Shown: positions 54,507-64,000, counted from the stretch's first letter. The stretch: 64,000 nucleotides of DNA from Arthrobacter sp. MYb227 (GCF_002975435.1 NZ_PCPT01000012.1:39694-103693); one strand, 5' to 3'. The notes: generated by a model not told the origin, from the letters alone. Numbers and translations: made by a program.

Positions 54507-55268
54507 CTACTTCAGAGATGCAACATAGTGTGTGAGTGCATCGCGGACAAACTTTGCCCCCTTGACTCCGCCGTAATTAGCGGCAAAACGTTCATCTGCA
54601 ACATACATTTGGGCAAGGCCAATAATGTAGCCGGCGGTATCCACGGCCGGGTCTGCCGCGGGGGTACCCGGAACGCTGGTGAGCCACCCAACGTGGCGTT
54701 GGGCTAAGTCCTGGGCAGGCAGCGAATCGGGTGTCACGGAGGGGTCATGTGCGGCTTGAATCCAGCGAGCATTGAGCTCCTTGAGTCGTTCTTTCATTGA
54801 TGTTTGTCCCTCGTCACCGAGTCTGCGCCACCAGGTGTCGGAACGCGCATAGGCGTCCTTGCCCCAACGTTCTTCGACCTCTTCTTGGTGAATGGTGTGG
54901 TCGAATCCGTCAAACATGTTCTGTGCCATGAGTTTAACGCTTCCTTGAAGTGAAATAATAGTGTGTTGTACAGCGGTGATTTGCCGGGAAATTCGATCTT
55001 GTTCCTCCCGCAGCAGCGCAAGATGTGTTTCCAGTGCCGTTGCCTCATGGGCCTGGCTGGCAAGGATCTGAGCGATCTGTGGCAACCCAAGCCCGAGTTC
55101 ACGTAGGAGCAGGATGCGCTGAAGCCGGATCAGATTTTCCGTGTTGTAATACCGGTAACCGTTGTGCCCGATGCGGTGCGGTTCGAGCAGTCCGATTTGG
55201 GCATAATGCCGCAGCGTACGGCTTGTGGTGCCGGTTAGCCGGGCCACCTCTTGAATTGAATGCTCCAT
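54507..55268 (-). CDS. MerR-family regulator with TipAS-type ligand domain
   Basis: The 253-residue regulator opens with a MerR DNA-binding domain (IQEVARLTGTTSRTLRHYAQIGLLEPHRIGHNGYRYY, about 4-40, then the second helical hairpin). A long dimerisation helix (about 75-115) follows, then a TipAS domain with MFDGFDHTIHQEEVEERWG (about 118-137), the signature of this antibiotic-recognition fold. TipA members sense thiopeptides and related multidrug ligands. Its promoter, directly upstream, has a 19-bp spacer holding an inverted repeat, as expected for MerR autocontrol. The small gene downstream is in its operon. Confidence 0.92.
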   Translation of the reverse strand: MEHSIQEVARLTGTTSRTLRHYAQIGLLEPHRIGHNGYRYYNTENLIRLQRILLLRELGLGLPQIAQILASQAHEATALETHLALLREEQDRISRQITAVQHTIISLQGSVKLMAQNMFDGFDHTIHQEEVEERWGKDAYARSDTWWRRLGDEGQTSMKERLKELNARWIQAAHDPSVTPDSLPAQDLAQRHVGWLTSVPGTPAADPAVDTAGYIIGLAQMYVADERFAANYGGVKGAKFVRDALTHYVASLK

Positions 55269-55275
55269 GGCCTCA

Positions 55276-55306
55276 ACAATAATTCTTGACGTAACGTCAA
55301 GGTCAA
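55276..55306 (-). promoter_or_regulatory. MerR-type promoter with 19-bp spacer and operator dyad
   Basis: On the minus strand TTGACC (55306-55301) and TATTGT (55281-55276) are separated by 19 bases, longer than the standard 17. The spacer contains the perfect dyad CTTGACGT-T-ACGTCAAG (55285-55301). Such geometry is characteristic of promoters activated by MerR proteins through DNA distortion. Confidence 0.85.
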
Positions 55307-55327
55307 GAGTGCAAAGTTAAACACCAC

Positions 55328-55361
55328 TGGCACCTACTCCAGTCACGAGGAGTAGGTGCCA
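55328..55361 (-). terminator. Terminator of the copper ATPase gene
   Basis: TGGCACCTACTCC and GGAGTAGGTGCCA form a perfect 13-bp stem with an eight-base loop, 14 bases past the stop on the minus strand. Confidence 0.85.
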
Positions 55362-55374
55362 GCGAGTATGTTGC

Positions 55375-57525
55375 TTAGTTCCCGCTGTTTTTGCGGGTAA
55401 CAACCTCCGGGCGCAGATCCAATCGACGCAGCAGCTGCGCATTGAGCGCCACGACCACCGTGGAGATCGACATCAGCACCGCACCGACCGACATTGGCAG
55501 AATAAATCCAACACCTGCCAAGACACCGGCGGCCAGCGGAACCGAGAGCAAGTTATAGCCCGCTGCCCACCACAGATTTTGCTTCATCTTGCGGTAGCTT
55601 GCGGTGGAGAGATCGATGACCGAGAGCACCGATCGTGGATCATCGCTGGCCAGAATCACCCCGGCCGAAGCAATAGCAACATCGGTACCGGCACCAATGG
55701 CAATTCCAATATCGGCCTGTGCCAGTGCCGGTGCGTCATTGACGCCATCACCAACCATTGCCACCTTCTGGCCTTCGGCCTGCAGCGCGGCAACCTGGGC
55801 TGCCTTGTTTTCCGGACGAACCGAAGCAAAAACCCTATCGATGCCAAGCTCGTGTGCCACCGATTCGGCAACCTCAGCCGCGTCACCGGTGATCATGACA
55901 ACCTCTATGCCTCTGGCGTGCAGGGCATCAACAGCGGTACGGGATTCTGGACGAATTTCATCGGCCAGCGCCAGTGCACCAATGATCTTTCCCGCGGCTA
56001 TCACGTGCAGGATGGTTGCCCCGCTGGCTTTCCAAGCCTCGCTGGCGGCTAGGGGTTCTAGGCTGTGGTTGGCCAGCATATGCGGTCCACCGACTCCCAC
56101 CTTGATGCCATTAACCATTGCTCGGACGCCCTCTGCTGCTGCCGAGTGGAAGTCGGCGGCGGGGGAAAAGGCGAGTGAACGATCCTTGGCGGCGCGGAGA
56201 ATGGCGCGGGCCAGGGGATGTTCGGAGTCGGATTCCGCTGCCGCGGCCAGGGCGAGTACCTGTTCTTCGCTGTGGCCGGGGATGGTAGCGATGTGCGTAA
56301 CTACTGGTTCGCCAACGGTGAGCGTACCGGTTTTATCGAAAAGTACCGAGGTGACCTGGCGCATGCCTTCGAGTGCTAGGCGGTCCTTGATGAGTACTCC
56401 GGCCTTGGCGGCACGTTCGGTGGCAATCGAAACCACCAGTGGGATGGCAAGGCCTAGTGCGTGCGGGCAGGCGATGACCAAGACGGTGATAGTGCGGATG
56501 ACCGCAGAGTCCGGGTCTCCGAGTAGTGTCCAGGCGGTTGCTGTGATGATTGCGGCACCGAGTGCGAACCAGAAGAGCCATCCGGCGGCGGTGTCTGCGA
56601 CGCGTTGGGCGCGGGAGCTTGAGGCTTGGGCATCGGAGACCAAACGTTGAACTCCTGCAAGTGCGGTGTCTGCGCCGATGGCGGTAACTCGTACGCGGAT
56701 TGCCGTGTCGGTGGAGACAGTTCCGGCGACGACGGGGGAATTGGGCCCGCGGGATACGGTGCGTGATTCGCCGGTGATCATTGATTCGTCAATTTCGGCG
56801 GTGCCCTGGGTGATGACTCCGTCGGCCGGGACTCGGCCGCCGGGGCGCACGATGACAATGTTATCGAGTTCAAGGTCAGCCGGTGCGATTTCTTCGGCGA
56901 CACCATCAATGATGCGTTCGGCGGTATCCGGCAGCAGGGCCGCGAGGGAGTCCAGCGCGGAGGTGGTTTGGGCCAGCGAGCGCATTTCAATCCAGTGGCC
57001 CAGCAACATGATGACTACCAGTAGGGCTAGTTCCCACCAGAAATCTAGTCCGTGGTGCAGGATCCCAAGGCTTGCTCCCCAGGAGGAGAGGAGTGCAACG
57101 GTGAGTCCTAGGGAGATCAGTAGCATCATTCCGGGCTTGCGGGCCTTGATTTCATCGCGTGCACCGGTGAGGAACGGCCGTCCGCCCCATACGTACATCA
57201 GGGTGCCCAGCAGTGGGGAGATCCATGGAAGCCAGGAGTTGTGCGGCAAGGTGATACCGATTAGCGACATGAACATCGAGTTGAACGCAAGTACCGGGAT
57301 GGAAATGCCCAGCATGATCCAAAACAGGCGACGGAAGATTGCTACGTGGCCTTCGTGTCCGCCGTGCCCTGCGTGGTCATCGTGCCCGCCGTGTTCGCCA
57401 TGACCCATGGTGGCGTGATCCATTTCCGAGTGGTCAGTGACGGTGAGCCCCATGGCCGCGTGGTCATGGGCATGGTCACTTCCTGACTCAGGTGCTGGCG
57501 TTGAATGGTGCTGAGGATTGCTCAT
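55375..57525 (-). CDS. Copper-translocating P-type ATPase, CopB type
   Basis: This 716-residue inner-membrane pump exports copper or silver. The first 60 residues are rich in His and Met (for example HDDHAGHGGHEGH), replacing CxxC metal domains, as in CopB. The ion site is CPH rather than CPC (VIACPHALGLAIPL, about 352), the P-loop is FDKTGTLTVGEP (Asp about 396), ITGESRTVS (about 273) belongs to the actuator domain, and VGDGVNDAPALAQADIGIAIG is near residue 605. About eight helices are present. The CPH motif marks P1B-3 ATPases. A CsoR-like operator directly upstream indicates copper induction. Confidence 0.95.
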   Translation of the reverse strand: MSNPQHHSTPAPESGSDHAHDHAAMGLTVTDHSEMDHATMGHGEHGGHDDHAGHGGHEGHVAIFRRLFWIMLGISIPVLAFNSMFMSLIGITLPHNSWLPWISPLLGTLMYVWGGRPFLTGARDEIKARKPGMMLLISLGLTVALLSSWGASLGILHHGLDFWWELALLVVIMLLGHWIEMRSLAQTTSALDSLAALLPDTAERIIDGVAEEIAPADLELDNIVIVRPGGRVPADGVITQGTAEIDESMITGESRTVSRGPNSPVVAGTVSTDTAIRVRVTAIGADTALAGVQRLVSDAQASSSRAQRVADTAAGWLFWFALGAAIITATAWTLLGDPDSAVIRTITVLVIACPHALGLAIPLVVSIATERAAKAGVLIKDRLALEGMRQVTSVLFDKTGTLTVGEPVVTHIATIPGHSEEQVLALAAAAESDSEHPLARAILRAAKDRSLAFSPAADFHSAAAEGVRAMVNGIKVGVGGPHMLANHSLEPLAASEAWKASGATILHVIAAGKIIGALALADEIRPESRTAVDALHARGIEVVMITGDAAEVAESVAHELGIDRVFASVRPENKAAQVAALQAEGQKVAMVGDGVNDAPALAQADIGIAIGAGTDVAIASAGVILASDDPRSVLSVIDLSTASYRKMKQNLWWAAGYNLLSVPLAAGVLAGVGFILPMSVGAVLMSISTVVVALNAQLLRRLDLRPEVVTRKNSGN

Positions 57526-57535
57526 ACTGGCAACC

Positions 57536-57554
57536 TATACCCGGTAGGGGTATA
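57536..57554. promoter_or_regulatory. CsoR-like copper operator
   Basis: TATACCCGGTAGGGGTATA fits the CsoR binding consensus (TACCC...GGGGTA) as a near-perfect dyad. It is ten bases before the copper ATPase start on the minus strand. No csoR gene is in the window, so the regulator would act from elsewhere. Confidence 0.82.
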
Positions 57555-57599
57555 AGGCAAGGCGTTGGGTCACGTTTCACAAACTCGTTTGACATGACA

Positions 57600-57647
57600 A
57601 GGGCACCGCCAGCGAGGATTCTTGATGATCCGTGCCGGCGGTGCCCT
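57600..57647 (-). terminator. Terminator of purU
   Basis: AGGGCACCGCC and GGCGGTGCCCT form an 11-bp GC-rich stem with a 26-base loop, 25 bases beyond the purU stop. Confidence 0.72.
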
Positions 57648-57671
57648 GAAATTAGTACTTGCCTGAAGGAT

Positions 57672-58541
57672 TTAGCGCAAGACCACGGTGCGGTTCCCAT
57701 AGAGGAATACGCGCCCCTCGCAATGCCACTTCACTGCATTAGAAAGTGCCTTGCATTCGGTATCCCGTCCGGCGGCCACCAGATCCTCGGGGGAGTAGGT
57801 GTGGTCAACGTCCTGCACCTGCTGGGAGATGATCGGTCCCTCGTCGAGCTCGGCATTGACATAGTGTGCGGTAGCTCCAACGGTTTTCACGCCGCGATCC
57901 CACGCCTGATGATATGGCTTGGCGCCCTTAAACGAGGGAAGGAAAGAGTGATGAATGTTGATGGTCTTGCCACTGAGTTTTTGGCTGAGATCATCACTCA
58001 GTACCTGCATATAGCGGGCAAGGACCACCAATTCCACATCAAACTCATCGATCAGTTCCAGCAGTTTCGCCTCGGCGGCAGGCTTGGTGTCCGCGGTGAC
58101 CGGCACATGGAAGAACGGGATTTTATGCCATTGAGCCAAGGACTGATGGTCCAAATGGTTTGAAACCACCGCAACCACATCGATGGGTAGCTCGCCCAGC
58201 CGGGCCCGGTGTAAGAGATCATTGAGGCAGTGATCAAACTTGGAGACCATGATCAACACCCGACGCTTGGTGCCCTTGGGCTCCAACGTCCAACTCATGC
58301 CATACTCATCGGCCAACGGCGTAAAAGCGGCGCACATGGAAGCGGTCAGCTGGTCGGCAGCGGCTCCGGCAACATCAATGCGCATGAAGAACTGCCCGGC
58401 TCTCCGATCCCCAAAATGCTTGAGCTCAACGATGTCCCGGCCTTGCTCCAGCAGGAAGCCGGTGACCGCATGAACGATGCCGGGCCGCTCGGGACAAGAG
58501 ATGGTCAGGACGTGTTCGACTTCTGGGTGAGTTGTATCCAT
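57672..58541 (-). CDS. purU: Formyltetrahydrofolate deformylase
   Basis: PurU hydrolyses 10-formyl-tetrahydrofolate to formate and tetrahydrofolate, regulating the one-carbon pool. The 289-residue enzyme has an N-terminal ACT domain (HVLTISCPERPGIVHAVTGFL, about 10-80) that binds regulators, and a formyltransferase-like catalytic domain. Catalytic residues are Asn, His and Asp in NIHHSFLPSF (about 218) and LDEGPII (about 262). GGAG lies about nine bases before ATG. It follows the sarcosine oxidase genes on the same strand, in keeping with the formaldehyde or methylene-THF made by sarcosine oxidation. Confidence 0.95.
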   Translation of the reverse strand: MDTTHPEVEHVLTISCPERPGIVHAVTGFLLEQGRDIVELKHFGDRRAGQFFMRIDVAGAAADQLTASMCAAFTPLADEYGMSWTLEPKGTKRRVLIMVSKFDHCLNDLLHRARLGELPIDVVAVVSNHLDHQSLAQWHKIPFFHVPVTADTKPAAEAKLLELIDEFDVELVVLARYMQVLSDDLSQKLSGKTINIHHSFLPSFKGAKPYHQAWDRGVKTVGATAHYVNAELDEGPIISQQVQDVDHTYSPEDLVAAGRDTECKALSNAVKWHCEGRVFLYGNRTVVLR

Positions 58542-58663
58542 GATTCATCGCTCCGTTGCAAAATGAAATGAAGGAATCGCACTATAGGTTGATTCATCTT
58601 AGGTACTGCACCCCCGGACGCCATATGGTTGCCATGGAATCGGGGGCATAGTTTTGCCACGTA

Positions 58664-58719
58664 CCGCGGGCGAGCAGTAAACGACTCTTATTCAAGAGAA
58701 GAATGCTGCTCGCCCGCGG
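58664..58719 (-). terminator. Terminator-like stem after soxG
   Basis: CCGCGGGCGAGCAG (58664-58677) pairs perfectly with CTGCTCGCCCGCGG (58706-58719), enclosing a small CTCTT/AAGAG stem. It follows the soxG stop and precedes purU, so the sox genes and purU may be separate transcripts. Confidence 0.72.
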
Positions 58720-58743
58720 TGGCTATGGGTCTAGCTAGCGCTG

Positions 58744-59361
58744 CTAGTCGATGGGTGCCGAAGCAAACTCCAACATGCCATCCAGCAACCAACGTGCCGT
58801 GTAATCGGCGAAAGATGCCCGCGGAAGTAACCGGAAAGTTTCTTCCCCGGTCTTCCACAACAGCAACGGCACAGGGCCCAGCGTCGTGGTGATTGCACTG
58901 CCTGTGGCCAAAGACCGTGGATGAAGATCCGCCGGGCAGCCCTTCTCCAGGACCGCACGGGCACTTGGACCCGAAAGTTCAATCACGCTCCGGTTGGCAG
59001 AAAGGTCAACGACCTGACCTGGTTCGTCCCCGAGCGCCCGAACCAACCTATCGGCCATTTCGGTGCCTTCCGGGGCCACGGCCAAGAACTCATCGGGTCC
59101 CAACCACAACACGGCGATGCCATCTGTTGTACCACAGACGCTTCCAACACCTTCTGGAAGCGCGATTCCAAGCTCCGCGGCAATTGCCGCATGTGCCGCA
59201 GAACCTGGTTCGGCACGCACCCCAATTTGCGTGGTGAAGGCGATCTCGCGTACTTTCACCCCGCGCTCGCCGGAAACCGAGCCTTGCTCAAGCGCGGATT
59301 GAAGATGCGCCAGCGGACTGGTGCGCAACGTTGAAATATCGTTCAAAACTTGCTCAGCCAT
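58744..59361 (-). CDS. soxG: Sarcosine oxidase gamma subunit
   Basis: The 205-residue subunit of the heterotetrameric sarcosine oxidase has the GcvT-like fold of Sox[22 protein letters not shown] at the start, [25 protein letters not shown] in the middle, and [30 protein letters not shown] (about 120-150). AAGGGAG lies eight bases before the ATG, which overlaps the end of soxA by eight bases. A longer reading adds 38 residues without a ribosome site. The gamma subunit interacts with alpha in channelling. Confidence 0.92.
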   Translation of the reverse strand: MAEQVLNDISTLRTSPLAHLQSALEQGSVSGERGVKVREIAFTTQIGVRAEPGSAAHAAIAAELGIALPEGVGSVCGTTDGIAVLWLGPDEFLAVAPEGTEMADRLVRALGDEPGQVVDLSANRSVIELSGPSARAVLEKGCPADLHPRSLATGSAITTTLGPVPLLLWKTGEETFRLLPRASFADYTARWLLDGMLEFASAPID

Positions 59362-62266
59362 CTCGACGGCTCCCTTCGGAATCAAATAGTACGGTTTCGC
59401 CCACCACGACATCGACGAGCCGGCCGTCGACAAAGGCAGAGAGTTCTTCGCCAACCCGTGCTCGGCCATTGGCAATCATTGCCATGCCAAAGGTGCGCCC
59501 CAAAGCGGGGGAGTCATAACTGGAAGTTACGAAGCCCTGCATGGGCACCGGGGAAACTGACTGGGTCAGCTCGGTACCCTTATTCACCAGCTGGGTTCCC
59601 TCCGGCAAACGCAGGGTCTTATCCGTTGGCAAGACCGTGACCAGCTGCTTACGGTCCTCGCGCTTGTTATCCACCCGGTCAAAGGACCGCTTGCCAATAA
59701 AGTCCTTGACCTTGGAGACGACCCATTCCATCGAGGCGTCCTGCGGGGTCACGGTGCCGTCGGTGTCCTGCCCGACGATGATGAAGCCCTTCTCGGCACG
59801 CAGCACGTGCATGGTTTCGGTGCCATACGGGGTGATATTGAATTCTTCCCCGGCCTCCGCCACGTCTTCCCAGACCTTGAGTCCGTACCAAGCCGGCACG
59901 TTGATCTCGTACGCCAGCTCCCCGGAGAAGGAGATGCGGCAAACCCGCGCCTCAATGCCCGAGGCCAGCGTGGTTTCCTTGAAAGCCATGAATGGGAAGG
60001 TCTCATTATCCAAGTCAAGTTCCGGTGCGACCTTGGCCAGCACGGCGCGGGACTTGGGCCCCACGACCGCGACGGTCGAGTACTGCTCGGTGACCGAGGT
60101 GCACTTGACGTCGAGTTCCGGCCATTCGGTCTGCAGCCATTCCTCCAACCAGTCCAGCACGCCCGCGGCGCCACCGGTGGTGGTGGTCATGAAGAACCTG
60201 TCCTCATCTAGGCGCAGCGTCACCCCGTCATCGAAGATCATCCCGTCGGCCTTGCACATCAGCCCGTAGCGGGCCAGTCCGGGCTTCAGCTTCTTGAACG
60301 CGTTGGTGTACATGCGGTTCAGGAACTCTCCGGCATCCTTGCCGCGGATCTCGATCTTGCCCAACGTTGAGGCATCCATGAATCCCACCGAGTCGCGCAC
60401 GGCCTTGGACTCGCGGTAGACAGCTGTATCCATGTCCTCGCCCGCCTGTGGGTAGTACCAGGGGCGCTTCCACTGGCCCACGTCCTCGAAGAGCGCACCG
60501 CGTTCCACGTGCCACGGGTGGATGGAGGTTAGCCGGGCCGGGTCAAAGAGCTCCCCGCGCTGGCGCCCGGCTAATGCGGCGAAGGCCACCGGGGTGTAGG
60601 GGGCGCGGAACGCGGTGGTGCCGATGCCCGCAACATCATTGATATCCAGTGCCGCGGCGATCACGCCAATGGCGTTGACCCCTGATGTCTTGCCCTGGTC
60701 ATTGGCTGTGGAGATGGAGGTGTAGCGCTTCACGTGCTCCACCGAGCGCATGCCCGCGCCGACCGAACGTAAAACGTCGGCAACGGTCTGGTCGCGCTGG
60801 AAGTCAACAAAGTGGTTCTTGTAGTCGGCGCCTTCCCCGTCAAGCGAGGGCACCAGCCACAGTGCGCGGGTTGGGGAGGGTTGTTCCACCGGTGCGCTGG
60901 GCACCGCGGCGGTGGTGCTGAATCCAGCGGCGGTTGCCGCATCGGCACCGGCGCGGGCACCCTCTGCCAAAGCGGAGGCAAGCTCCAGACGACCGTTCAT
61001 GGCACCGGTGGTCTGCTGGTTGGGTACCGGGTGTGCCGGGACGAATGCGGAGAGCGACTCGTTCCAGCCCAGCCGGCGTTCGCGCTGCGAGTGCAGGTGT
61101 ACCACCGGGTTCCAGCCCCCGGATACCGCAAGCACATCTGCATCCAGTGTCTCGGTCTCCCCGCTCAGCTGCCCCTGCGCATCGATGCCGCTGAGGATGA
61201 CCGAGGCCAGCGCGCCATCGGATCCGGCAGCTGTATTGGCAACCACCGATCCCAGGATGACGCGAATGCCACGGGCCGAGAGCTCGGTGGCACGCACCGA
61301 GGGCTCTTCGCGGGCATCGATGACCGCAGCAACCAAATGACCGGCAGCCTCAAGATCTTCAACCAGTGCGTAGGCCGAATCATTGGTGGTTGCCACGACG
61401 ATGTTGTTCCCGACCAGGACGCCGTAGCGGTTCAGGTAGGAGCGTGCGGCCGCCGCGAGCATGATGCCCGGGCGATCGTTGTTCTCAAAGACCAGCGGGC
61501 GTTCGTGTGCACCGGTGGCCAGCACTACCTGGTTGGCACGGATATGCCAGATGCGTTCGCGGGATACTCCCGCGCCCAGCTCGCCGGCCAGGTGGTCGGT
61601 GCGGCGTTGGACCGCAACAACGTAGTTTGCGTCGTAGCTGCCAAAGGCCGTGGTGCGTGAAAGATAGGTGAATTCTGCAGCCGATTCCAGTGCCGCACGG
61701 GTTTCTGCGATCCATTCGGCTGCACTCTTGCCGTCAATGCTCTCGGTGGAGGCCGAAAGCAGCGAGCCGCCGGCCTCGGGCTGCTCGTCAATCAGGATCA
61801 CCCGGGCACCGGACTTGGCGGCCTCGCGGGCCGCGGCCAGGCCGGCGGGTCCGGCGCCAACGATGAGCACGTCGGTGTGTACGTGTTTGCGATCGTAAAT
61901 TGCCTCATCGGTGCGTGGGTCAAGCTGGCCCAGGCCCGAAAGCAGTGTCACGTCCATGCCCTCGGTCAGTTCCACTGCCGGGGCCGGGAGCATCGATTCA
62001 TTCACGTGCCCGGCATAGCGGGCGCCGACTTTAATGAGCGCGTTTGATTCTTCAACGCCGGCGCTCATGATGCCGCGCGGGCGCTGCAGGTACAGCGAGG
62101 GGCCGCAGGCCTTGAGCCCGGCACCGAGCATTGCCGAGGCCACAGAGTCGCCAATAAAACCCGAGTATTGCTTTCCATCAACGCTGAAGGAAATTGGTTT
62201 GCTGCGATCGATCCGGGCGGATGCGCTGGCTTCTGCGCTCAGTCGCTGTGGAGACGGGGTGCTCAT
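59354..62266 (-). CDS. soxA: Sarcosine oxidase alpha subunit
   Basis: The 970-residue subunit binds NAD and FMN between subunits and the folate that accepts the methyl-derived carbon. An N-terminal ferredoxin-like segment ([22 protein letters not shown], about 25-90) is followed by a dinucleotide fold with [24 protein letters not shown] (about 133-153) and further nucleotide-binding elements. The C-terminal third is a GcvT-like tetrahydrofolate domain ([32 protein letters not shown], about 660-695). The start codon overlaps the soxD stop by four bases. All four subunits soxBDAG are in order, so the complex is probably complete. Confidence 0.96.
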   Translation of the reverse strand: MSTPSPQRLSAEASASARIDRSKPISFSVDGKQYSGFIGDSVASAMLGAGLKACGPSLYLQRPRGIMSAGVEESNALIKVGARYAGHVNESMLPAPAVELTEGMDVTLLSGLGQLDPRTDEAIYDRKHVHTDVLIVGAGPAGLAAAREAAKSGARVILIDEQPEAGGSLLSASTESIDGKSAAEWIAETRAALESAAEFTYLSRTTAFGSYDANYVVAVQRRTDHLAGELGAGVSRERIWHIRANQVVLATGAHERPLVFENNDRPGIMLAAAARSYLNRYGVLVGNNIVVATTNDSAYALVEDLEAAGHLVAAVIDAREEPSVRATELSARGIRVILGSVVANTAAGSDGALASVILSGIDAQGQLSGETETLDADVLAVSGGWNPVVHLHSQRERRLGWNESLSAFVPAHPVPNQQTTGAMNGRLELASALAEGARAGADAATAAGFSTTAAVPSAPVEQPSPTRALWLVPSLDGEGADYKNHFVDFQRDQTVADVLRSVGAGMRSVEHVKRYTSISTANDQGKTSGVNAIGVIAAALDINDVAGIGTTAFRAPYTPVAFAALAGRQRGELFDPARLTSIHPWHVERGALFEDVGQWKRPWYYPQAGEDMDTAVYRESKAVRDSVGFMDASTLGKIEIRGKDAGEFLNRMYTNAFKKLKPGLARYGLMCKADGMIFDDGVTLRLDEDRFFMTTTTGGAAGVLDWLEEWLQTEWPELDVKCTSVTEQYSTVAVVGPKSRAVLAKVAPELDLDNETFPFMAFKETTLASGIEARVCRISFSGELAYEINVPAWYGLKVWEDVAEAGEEFNITPYGTETMHVLRAEKGFIIVGQDTDGTVTPQDASMEWVVSKVKDFIGKRSFDRVDNKREDRKQLVTVLPTDKTLRLPEGTQLVNKGTELTQSVSPVPMQGFVTSSYDSPALGRTFGMAMIANGRARVGEELSAFVDGRLVDVVVGETVLFDSEGSRRDG

Positions 62267-62586
62267 TTGGTTCCTCCCGGTGCTGAGGCGTTGGTTGGCG
62301 GGGCGTTGGTCGTCTTAATGGGTTGGGTTTCGCCGGGTTTATAGGTTGCCTTGAATTCATAGGTGACGGTGTCACGTACCGCGTTGAACCAGCGGCGGCA
62401 GCCGGCGGCGTGGACCCAACGTTCGGCAAAGAGCCCCTTGGGGTTTTTGCGGTAGAACAGGAACTTGGCCCATTCGTTGTCATTCAGTGCCGAGGGGTCG
62501 GCCGGGTAGGCGACGTGGGCTTCGCCGCCGTAGCCGTATTCGGTCTCGTTGCGGGGTCCGCACCAGGGGCAGTCGATGAGCATCAT
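62263..62586 (-). CDS. soxD: Sarcosine oxidase delta subunit
   Basis: This small zinc-binding subunit has 107 residues. The N-terminal [24 protein letters not shown] provides CxxC plus His, and the later [20 protein letters not shown] contributes another Cys and His. The last 25 residues are a Pro/Thr-rich tail. It stabilises the alpha-beta complex. It overlaps soxA by four bases and follows soxB by 18 bases; AAAGGG lies upstream of the start. Confidence 0.95.
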   Translation of the reverse strand: MMLIDCPWCGPRNETEYGYGGEAHVAYPADPSALNDNEWAKFLFYRKNPKGLFAERWVHAAGCRRWFNAVRDTVTYEFKATYKPGETQPIKTTNAPPTNASAPGGTK

Positions 62587-62604
62587 GGTTGTGTGGATCC
62601 CTTT

Positions 62605-63822
62605 CTAGTGGGCCACGGCTGCGGCGCCGTGTTCGTCGATGAGATGGCCGGTTTCAAAGCGTTCAATGTTAAAGCCCGCATTCAGTGGGTGCGGCTCGTC
62701 GTTGGCGATGGTGTGGGCGAAGGTGTAGCCGGCACCCGGGGTGCCCTTGAACCCGCCGGTTCCCCAGCCGCAGTTCACATAGAGCTGGTCGATGGGCGTT
62801 TTGGCGACGATCGGTGAGGCATCCATGGTGGTATCCACGATGCCGCCCCAGGTCCGCAGGACGTGTGCCCGGCCGAAGATGGGGAACAGCTCCACTGCAG
62901 CCGCCATTTGTTCCTCGATGACGTGGAAGGCGCCGCGCTGGCCGTAGCCGTTGTAGCTGTCGATGCCCGCACCCATGACCAATTCGCCCTTGTGGGCTTG
63001 GGAAACATAGACGTGCACGTGGTTGGACATGACGACCGTCGGGTGCACGGGCTCGTGCAGTTCGGAGACCAGTGCCTGCAGCGGGTGAGACTGGATTGGC
63101 AGATCGAATCCGGCCTGTTCGGCGAGTACCGAGGAGTGTCCGGCACCGCACAACGCGACCTTGCCTGCATTGATGGTGCCGCGGTTGGTCTTCACGCCGG
63201 TGACCCGGTTGCCGTCCTTGATGAAGCCGGTGACCTCACAGTTCTGGATGATGTCCACGCCCATCTCGTCGCACTTGCGGGCGAAGGCCCAGGCGACGTG
63301 GTCGTGCTTGGCGATGCCGGCACGCGGCTGATAAGTCGCGCCCATGACCGGGTAGCGGATGTCATCCCCGATATTGATGATCGGGCACAGTTCCTTGACC
63401 TGCTCGGGGGTGATCCATTCGGCATCGACGCCGTTGAGCTGGTTTGCCCCGACGCGACGCATTGATTCACGCACGTCTCCCAGGGTGTGGGCGAGGTTCA
63501 TGACCCCGCGCTGGGAGAAGAGGAAGTCGTATTCAAGTTCCTCGGGCAGCTGCTCCCAGAGCTTCAGGGAGTGCTCGTAGATGCCTGCGGATTCGTCCCA
63601 GAGGTAGTTGGAACGGATGATGGTGGTATTGCGGGCCATGTTGCCGCCGGCCAGCCAGCCGCGCTCGAGCACGGCGATGTTTGTCATGCCGTGGTTCTTG
63701 GCCAGGTAGTAGGCGGTGGCCAGGCCGTGCCCGCCGCCGCCCACGATCACGGCGTCGTAGGAGGACTTGGGCTCGGGGTTGCGCCAGAGGAAATCTGGGT
63801 GCTCGGGGAGGATGTCAACCAT
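62605..63822 (-). CDS. soxB: Sarcosine oxidase beta subunit
   Basis: The 405-residue FAD subunit oxidises sarcosine to glycine with release of a one-carbon unit. An N-terminal dinucleotide fold ([22 protein letters not shown], about 22-43) is followed by FAD features such as [16 protein letters not shown] and, near the C-terminus, [16 protein letters not shown]. The ATG at 63822 has GGAG eight bases upstream; a TTG five codons earlier is possible but overlaps that site. It lies four bases after the glyA stop, so glyA and soxBDAG form one operon. Confidence 0.95.
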   Translation of the reverse strand: MVDILPEHPDFLWRNPEPKSSYDAVIVGGGGHGLATAYYLAKNHGMTNIAVLERGWLAGGNMARNTTIIRSNYLWDESAGIYEHSLKLWEQLPEELEYDFLFSQRGVMNLAHTLGDVRESMRRVGANQLNGVDAEWITPEQVKELCPIINIGDDIRYPVMGATYQPRAGIAKHDHVAWAFARKCDEMGVDIIQNCEVTGFIKDGNRVTGVKTNRGTINAGKVALCGAGHSSVLAEQAGFDLPIQSHPLQALVSELHEPVHPTVVMSNHVHVYVSQAHKGELVMGAGIDSYNGYGQRGAFHVIEEQMAAAVELFPIFGRAHVLRTWGGIVDTTMDASPIVAKTPIDQLYVNCGWGTGGFKGTPGAGYTFAHTIANDEPHPLNAGFNIERFETGHLIDEHGAAAVAH

Positions 63823-63826
63823 GGTC

Positions 63827-64000
63827 TTAGGCTCCAATCGGGGCGAGGTTCGGGTAGAGCGGGTGTGCGTTGGCCAGGGCCGTCACACGATCCTTCAAGG
63901 CGGCCAGGGCTGCCTCATGGTTGTCCTGGGTACCTGCGATGAGGGTTTCGGCAATGATGTCCGCAACCTCCACAAAGGCGGCCTCGGAGAAGCCACGGGT
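63827..64000 (-). CDS. glyA: Serine hydroxymethyltransferase, C-terminal end (partial)
   Basis: The window contains only the last 57 residues: [20 protein letters not shown] and the closing [20 protein letters not shown] is the conserved C-terminal substrate/cofactor-loop motif of GlyA. The enzyme would convert the glycine and methylene-THF made by sarcosine oxidase into serine. The gene continues beyond the window edge. Its position immediately before soxB is typical of sarcosine-degrading operons. Confidence 0.9.
   Translation of the reverse strand, partial: TRGFSEAAFVEVADIIAETLIAGTQDNHEAALAALKDRVTALANAHPLYPNLAPIGA

Noticed and set aside
62323..63942. Plus-strand frames opposite soxD and soxB
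   Set aside because: They are shadows of well-identified sox genes.

Overview
The window is a stretch of chromosome from a high-GC Gram-positive bacterium (Actinomycetota). It most resembles Arthrobacter and relatives (Micrococcaceae, for example Glutamicibacter-like). The pointers are a groEL with two CIRCE operators and no groES beside it, a lone WXG100 protein, a 127-residue cold-shock protein next to a DUF3027 gene, a DtxR/IdeR regulator, two c-di-AMP (ydaO-type) leaders in front of cell-wall hydrolases, and a four-subunit sarcosine oxidase operon. The genus is inferred from gene content, not from a marker gene. No prophage, insertion sequence, CRISPR array or rRNA was seen.

Layout. 1-8.5 kb: groEL, a DUF4031/HD phosphohydrolase, WXG100, a PhoPR-like two-component system, cold-shock protein, DUF3027 and serC. 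8.7-12 kb: a DtxR-family repressor, then an M23 peptidase and an NlpC/P60 hydrolase, each behind its own c-di-AMP riboswitch. 12.2-18.2 kb: a molybdenum-cofactor and formate-dehydrogenase-like run (HNH protein, mobA-like, DUF6457, moeA, fdhD, fdhF/ydeP-like). 18.5-26 kb: an ABC exporter, Nudix hydrolase, ROK repressor, a candidate small RNA, a lipoprotein, a decayed symporter gene and an intact dicarboxylate/amino-acid symporter. 26.4-32.1 kb: tRNA-Arg(CCU), a membrane protein, a PcrA-type helicase and sucCD. 32.1-37 kb: purine salvage or catabolism (8-oxoguanine deaminase-like enzyme plus NCS2 permease) and a zinc alcohol dehydrogenase. 37-45.1 kb: a SWIM-SNF2 helicase, a LOG-like protein coupled to a ROK kinase, a ferritin-like/VIT metal transporter and a DinB-like protein. 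45.2-54.2 kb: probable guanidino-compound (arginine) catabolism with its transporter and XRE-cupin regulator, interrupted by an APC permease and three small four-helix membrane proteins with a winged-helix regulator. 54.2-57.6 kb: a MerR/TipA-type regulator with a small partner, and a CopB-type copper ATPase behind a CsoR-like operator. 57.7-64 kb: purU, soxG-soxA-soxD-soxB and the end of glyA, a C1 unit that oxidises sarcosine and recycles the one-carbon product.

Genes are dense, and most convergent pairs are separated by strong hairpins. Start codons were reassigned where a Shine-Dalgarno sequence or family alignment favoured an internal start; GTG and TTG starts are common here. The observations most worth following are the dyad-controlled operon at 50.1-51.4 kb, the candidate small RNA at 22.26-22.48 kb, the two small genes that share a 5' module (32.5 and 44.4 kb), the decayed symporter copy at 23.6-23.9 kb, and the paired riboswitch-controlled wall hydrolases.
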